Position numbers and translations under genes: made by a program. From Acidobacteriota bacterium (lineage in GTDB: Bacteria; Acidobacteriota; Blastocatellia; RBC074): a stretch of 22,928 bases of DNA. Each line of letters begins with the position of its first letter. Within the stretch, counting starts at the first letter, position 1. The notes under the pieces are model-generated. The model made no database searches. It was not told where the DNA came from and was given only the letters and a program-made list of their open reading frames with translations. The DNA is taken from the NCBI GenBank assembly GCA_022614735.1, contig JAKEHZ010000280.1, positions 1 to 22,928 on the forward strand, given 5' to 3'. Below are positions 21,919 through 22,928 of this stretch, piece after piece.

Positions 21919-22043
21919 ATCAATCTTAGCTTCTTGTCATCTATTCTGTCCAGCAAGATTGTGAAGAGTTGAACGAACAGATTAGGAAAGCCTTATTTTT
22001 GCATACAGGTATTTTAGGAGTCATTCAGGTACGAAAAATAAAA

Positions 22044-22108
22044 ACCGCCAAGACGCCAAGGACGCCAAGATTTTCCGCCTTTCTTGGCGCTCTTGGCGTC
22101 TTGGCGGT
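22044..22108. repeat. Palindrome of ACGCCAAGG nonamers, 27-base arms
   Basis: Arms 22044-22070 and 22082-22108 pair over 27 bases with a 2-base mismatch (GA against AG), around an 11-base loop. The same GA/AG swap occurs in the compound palindrome at 8964-8965. It lies in the 237-base gap between the cysteine dioxygenase stop and atpI; nothing else was recognised in that gap. Confidence 0.93.
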
Positions 22109-22155
22109 GAGATTACTTTTCTTGATGCCTATAGATGCTCGGCACGATACGGCGT

Positions 22156-22818
22156 TTATCGCGTGATTTGAACGAACGAAGAGGCTGAAGCCACCGGCTC
22201 TTCTTGAGCCACGGTCTCTCCATACTTGCTGAAGTATCCGAGTTGGCGACGATAGCAACGATTATTTTCCATATCGAAAGCGACGCAGGAGTCGATGGGG
22301 CGCGAATAGATGTGGATGCTGACCGCGCGTTCGCGGGTTTCGCTGAGGTTGAAGAGGCGATGGATCGTCTGAAGTTTGTCTGCGGTCAGCACTGGGCCGC
22401 CCGCACATGCCTCGATCTCTCGCACAACTTCAAGCTGTGTGTGATCCGATCCGGCGAGACAATCAAGACCGACTACATTTTGATTCTCGGGATGATCGCA
22501 ACCGAGCCACTTGTAATCGACTACTCCCAGGTTCCCCCACTGCGGAATCATCCAGCAGATCTGGCCATTATGAGTATGCACCGCAGTCTTCTGCCCCGGT
22601 TGCCAGCAGATTGTCATCACTTCAAAAAGATCATCACGAAAGATCAAATTGCGCGTGTAAAACTTCTCATCGAAGTAGACATAGGGATCGAGAGATGAAT
22701 CGGTGATCTGTACGCTCGCACAAAAATCCAACACGTTTTCGCGCGTAATAAGACCCTTCTCGAATCTGCACAGATCGGTTACGAAATCATCAATGTTGAT
22801 CAAATGTTTACTTCTCAT
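22156..22818 (-). CDS. Cysteine dioxygenase (type I cupin)
   Basis: The 220-residue non-haem iron enzyme should oxidise L-cysteine to cysteine sulfinate. The three-histidine iron site is present: H81 and H83 in VHTHNG and H169 in SIHIYS; H153 (HRLF) matches the conserved second-shell His. R56 in YTRN matches the substrate-carboxylate Arg of mammalian enzymes, and the catalytic S167-H169-Y171 triad is intact. C88, 5 residues after H83, aligns with the Cys that forms the Cys-Tyr cofactor in animals; most bacterial enzymes have Gly there. The ATG has GAGG (22825-22828) 6 bases upstream and a good promoter just before. It is transcribed toward the atp genes. Confidence 0.92.
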   Translation of the reverse strand: MRSKHLINIDDFVTDLCRFEKGLITRENVLDFCASVQITDSSLDPYVYFDEKFYTRNLIFRDDLFEVMTICWQPGQKTAVHTHNGQICWMIPQWGNLGVVDYKWLGCDHPENQNVVGLDCLAGSDHTQLEVVREIEACAGGPVLTADKLQTIHRLFNLSETRERAVSIHIYSRPIDSCVAFDMENNRCYRRQLGYFSKYGETVAQEEPVASASSFVQITR

Positions 22819-22835
22819 TTAATGCCTCATTGGTG

Positions 22836-22864
22836 ATTTTAGGGCTGCCATCATCCGGCGTCAA
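22836..22864 (-). promoter_or_regulatory. Candidate sigma-70 promoter for cysteine dioxygenase
   Basis: On the minus strand TTGACG (22859-22864) is followed after exactly 17 bases by TAAAAT (22836-22841). The predicted start near 22829 would give a leader of about 11 bases that still includes the GAGG ribosome-binding site. Confidence 0.5.
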
Positions 22865-22901
22865 TCTTCGCTAGCTATAGCCTTAAATAATATACTCTCC
22901 C

Positions 22902-22928
22902 GCATCGAGCGCTAAAGGCGCTCGATGC
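22902..22928. terminator. Perfect 11-base hairpin at the window edge
   Basis: GCATCGAGCGC (22902-22912) and GCGCTCGATGC (22918-22928) pair around TAAAG. It is GC-rich but the right edge of the window cuts the context, so a terminator of a neighbouring gene, or one more intergenic palindrome, cannot be told apart. Confidence 0.5.

Overview
The window looks like bacterial chromosome from a Gram-negative organism of moderate GC content. The gene set suggests Acidobacteriota, possibly a Blastocatellia/Pyrinomonas-type lineage: a PafA-like secreted phosphatase, a NAGLU-free AmgK/MurU-type cell-wall recycling pair, a split F-ATPase operon, and many long intergenic palindromes. This placement is inference from gene content only; no rRNA gene is present. 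Coding density is high, no tRNA or CRISPR array was seen, and no gap between genes exceeds about 300 bases.

Layout. (1) 1-101 carries three copies of a 20-base repeat that resembles the terminal repeats of IS21-family elements, probably the outer end of an element lying to the left. (2) 187-2839, plus strand: a secreted protein of unknown function built from two related halves, then a PafA-like alkaline phosphatase. (3) 2949-6680, minus strand: an exported TPR protein, a membrane histidine kinase and an NtrC-type sigma-54 activator, apparently one operon. (4) 6898-12261, plus strand: metG, tatD, then yajQ, a long-chain polyprenyl diphosphate synthase and a small coiled-coil/winged-helix protein. 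(5) 12387-15292, plus strand: a CYTH phosphatase/cyclase-fold protein, a sugar nucleotidyltransferase and an AmgK-like kinase; the last two resemble the MurNAc recycling pair. (6) 15440-19863, plus strand: asnS, a SAM methyltransferase, arginase and D-Ala-D-Ala ligase. (7) 19994-22818, minus strand: cysteine dioxygenase, then atpI-like, atpB and atpE; the rest of the ATP synthase is not here.

The most unusual feature is not a gene. At least nine intergenic gaps hold long inverted repeats (arms up to 67 bases, perfectly matched), and the arms are themselves made of short tandem units. Two unit classes occur: nonamers that all begin ACG (ACGGAACAA, ACGGAAATA, ACGAAACAA, ACGAAAATA, ACGCCAAGG), and heptamers (GGCAAAA, TAGATGC, GAAATTT/GAGATTT, GATTGCG). 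The sequences differ from element to element while the architecture stays the same. Several arms overlap stop codons. One palindrome is asymmetric: its right arm is exactly one nonamer longer and carries a segment otherwise found in the palindrome on the other side of ddl. One heptamer-type array sits in frame inside a coding region. Together they look like an actively evolving family of palindromic elements whose arms are kept matched by some correction process. Their role (bidirectional terminator, mRNA 3' end, nucleoid site or mobile hairpin) cannot be settled from sequence alone.
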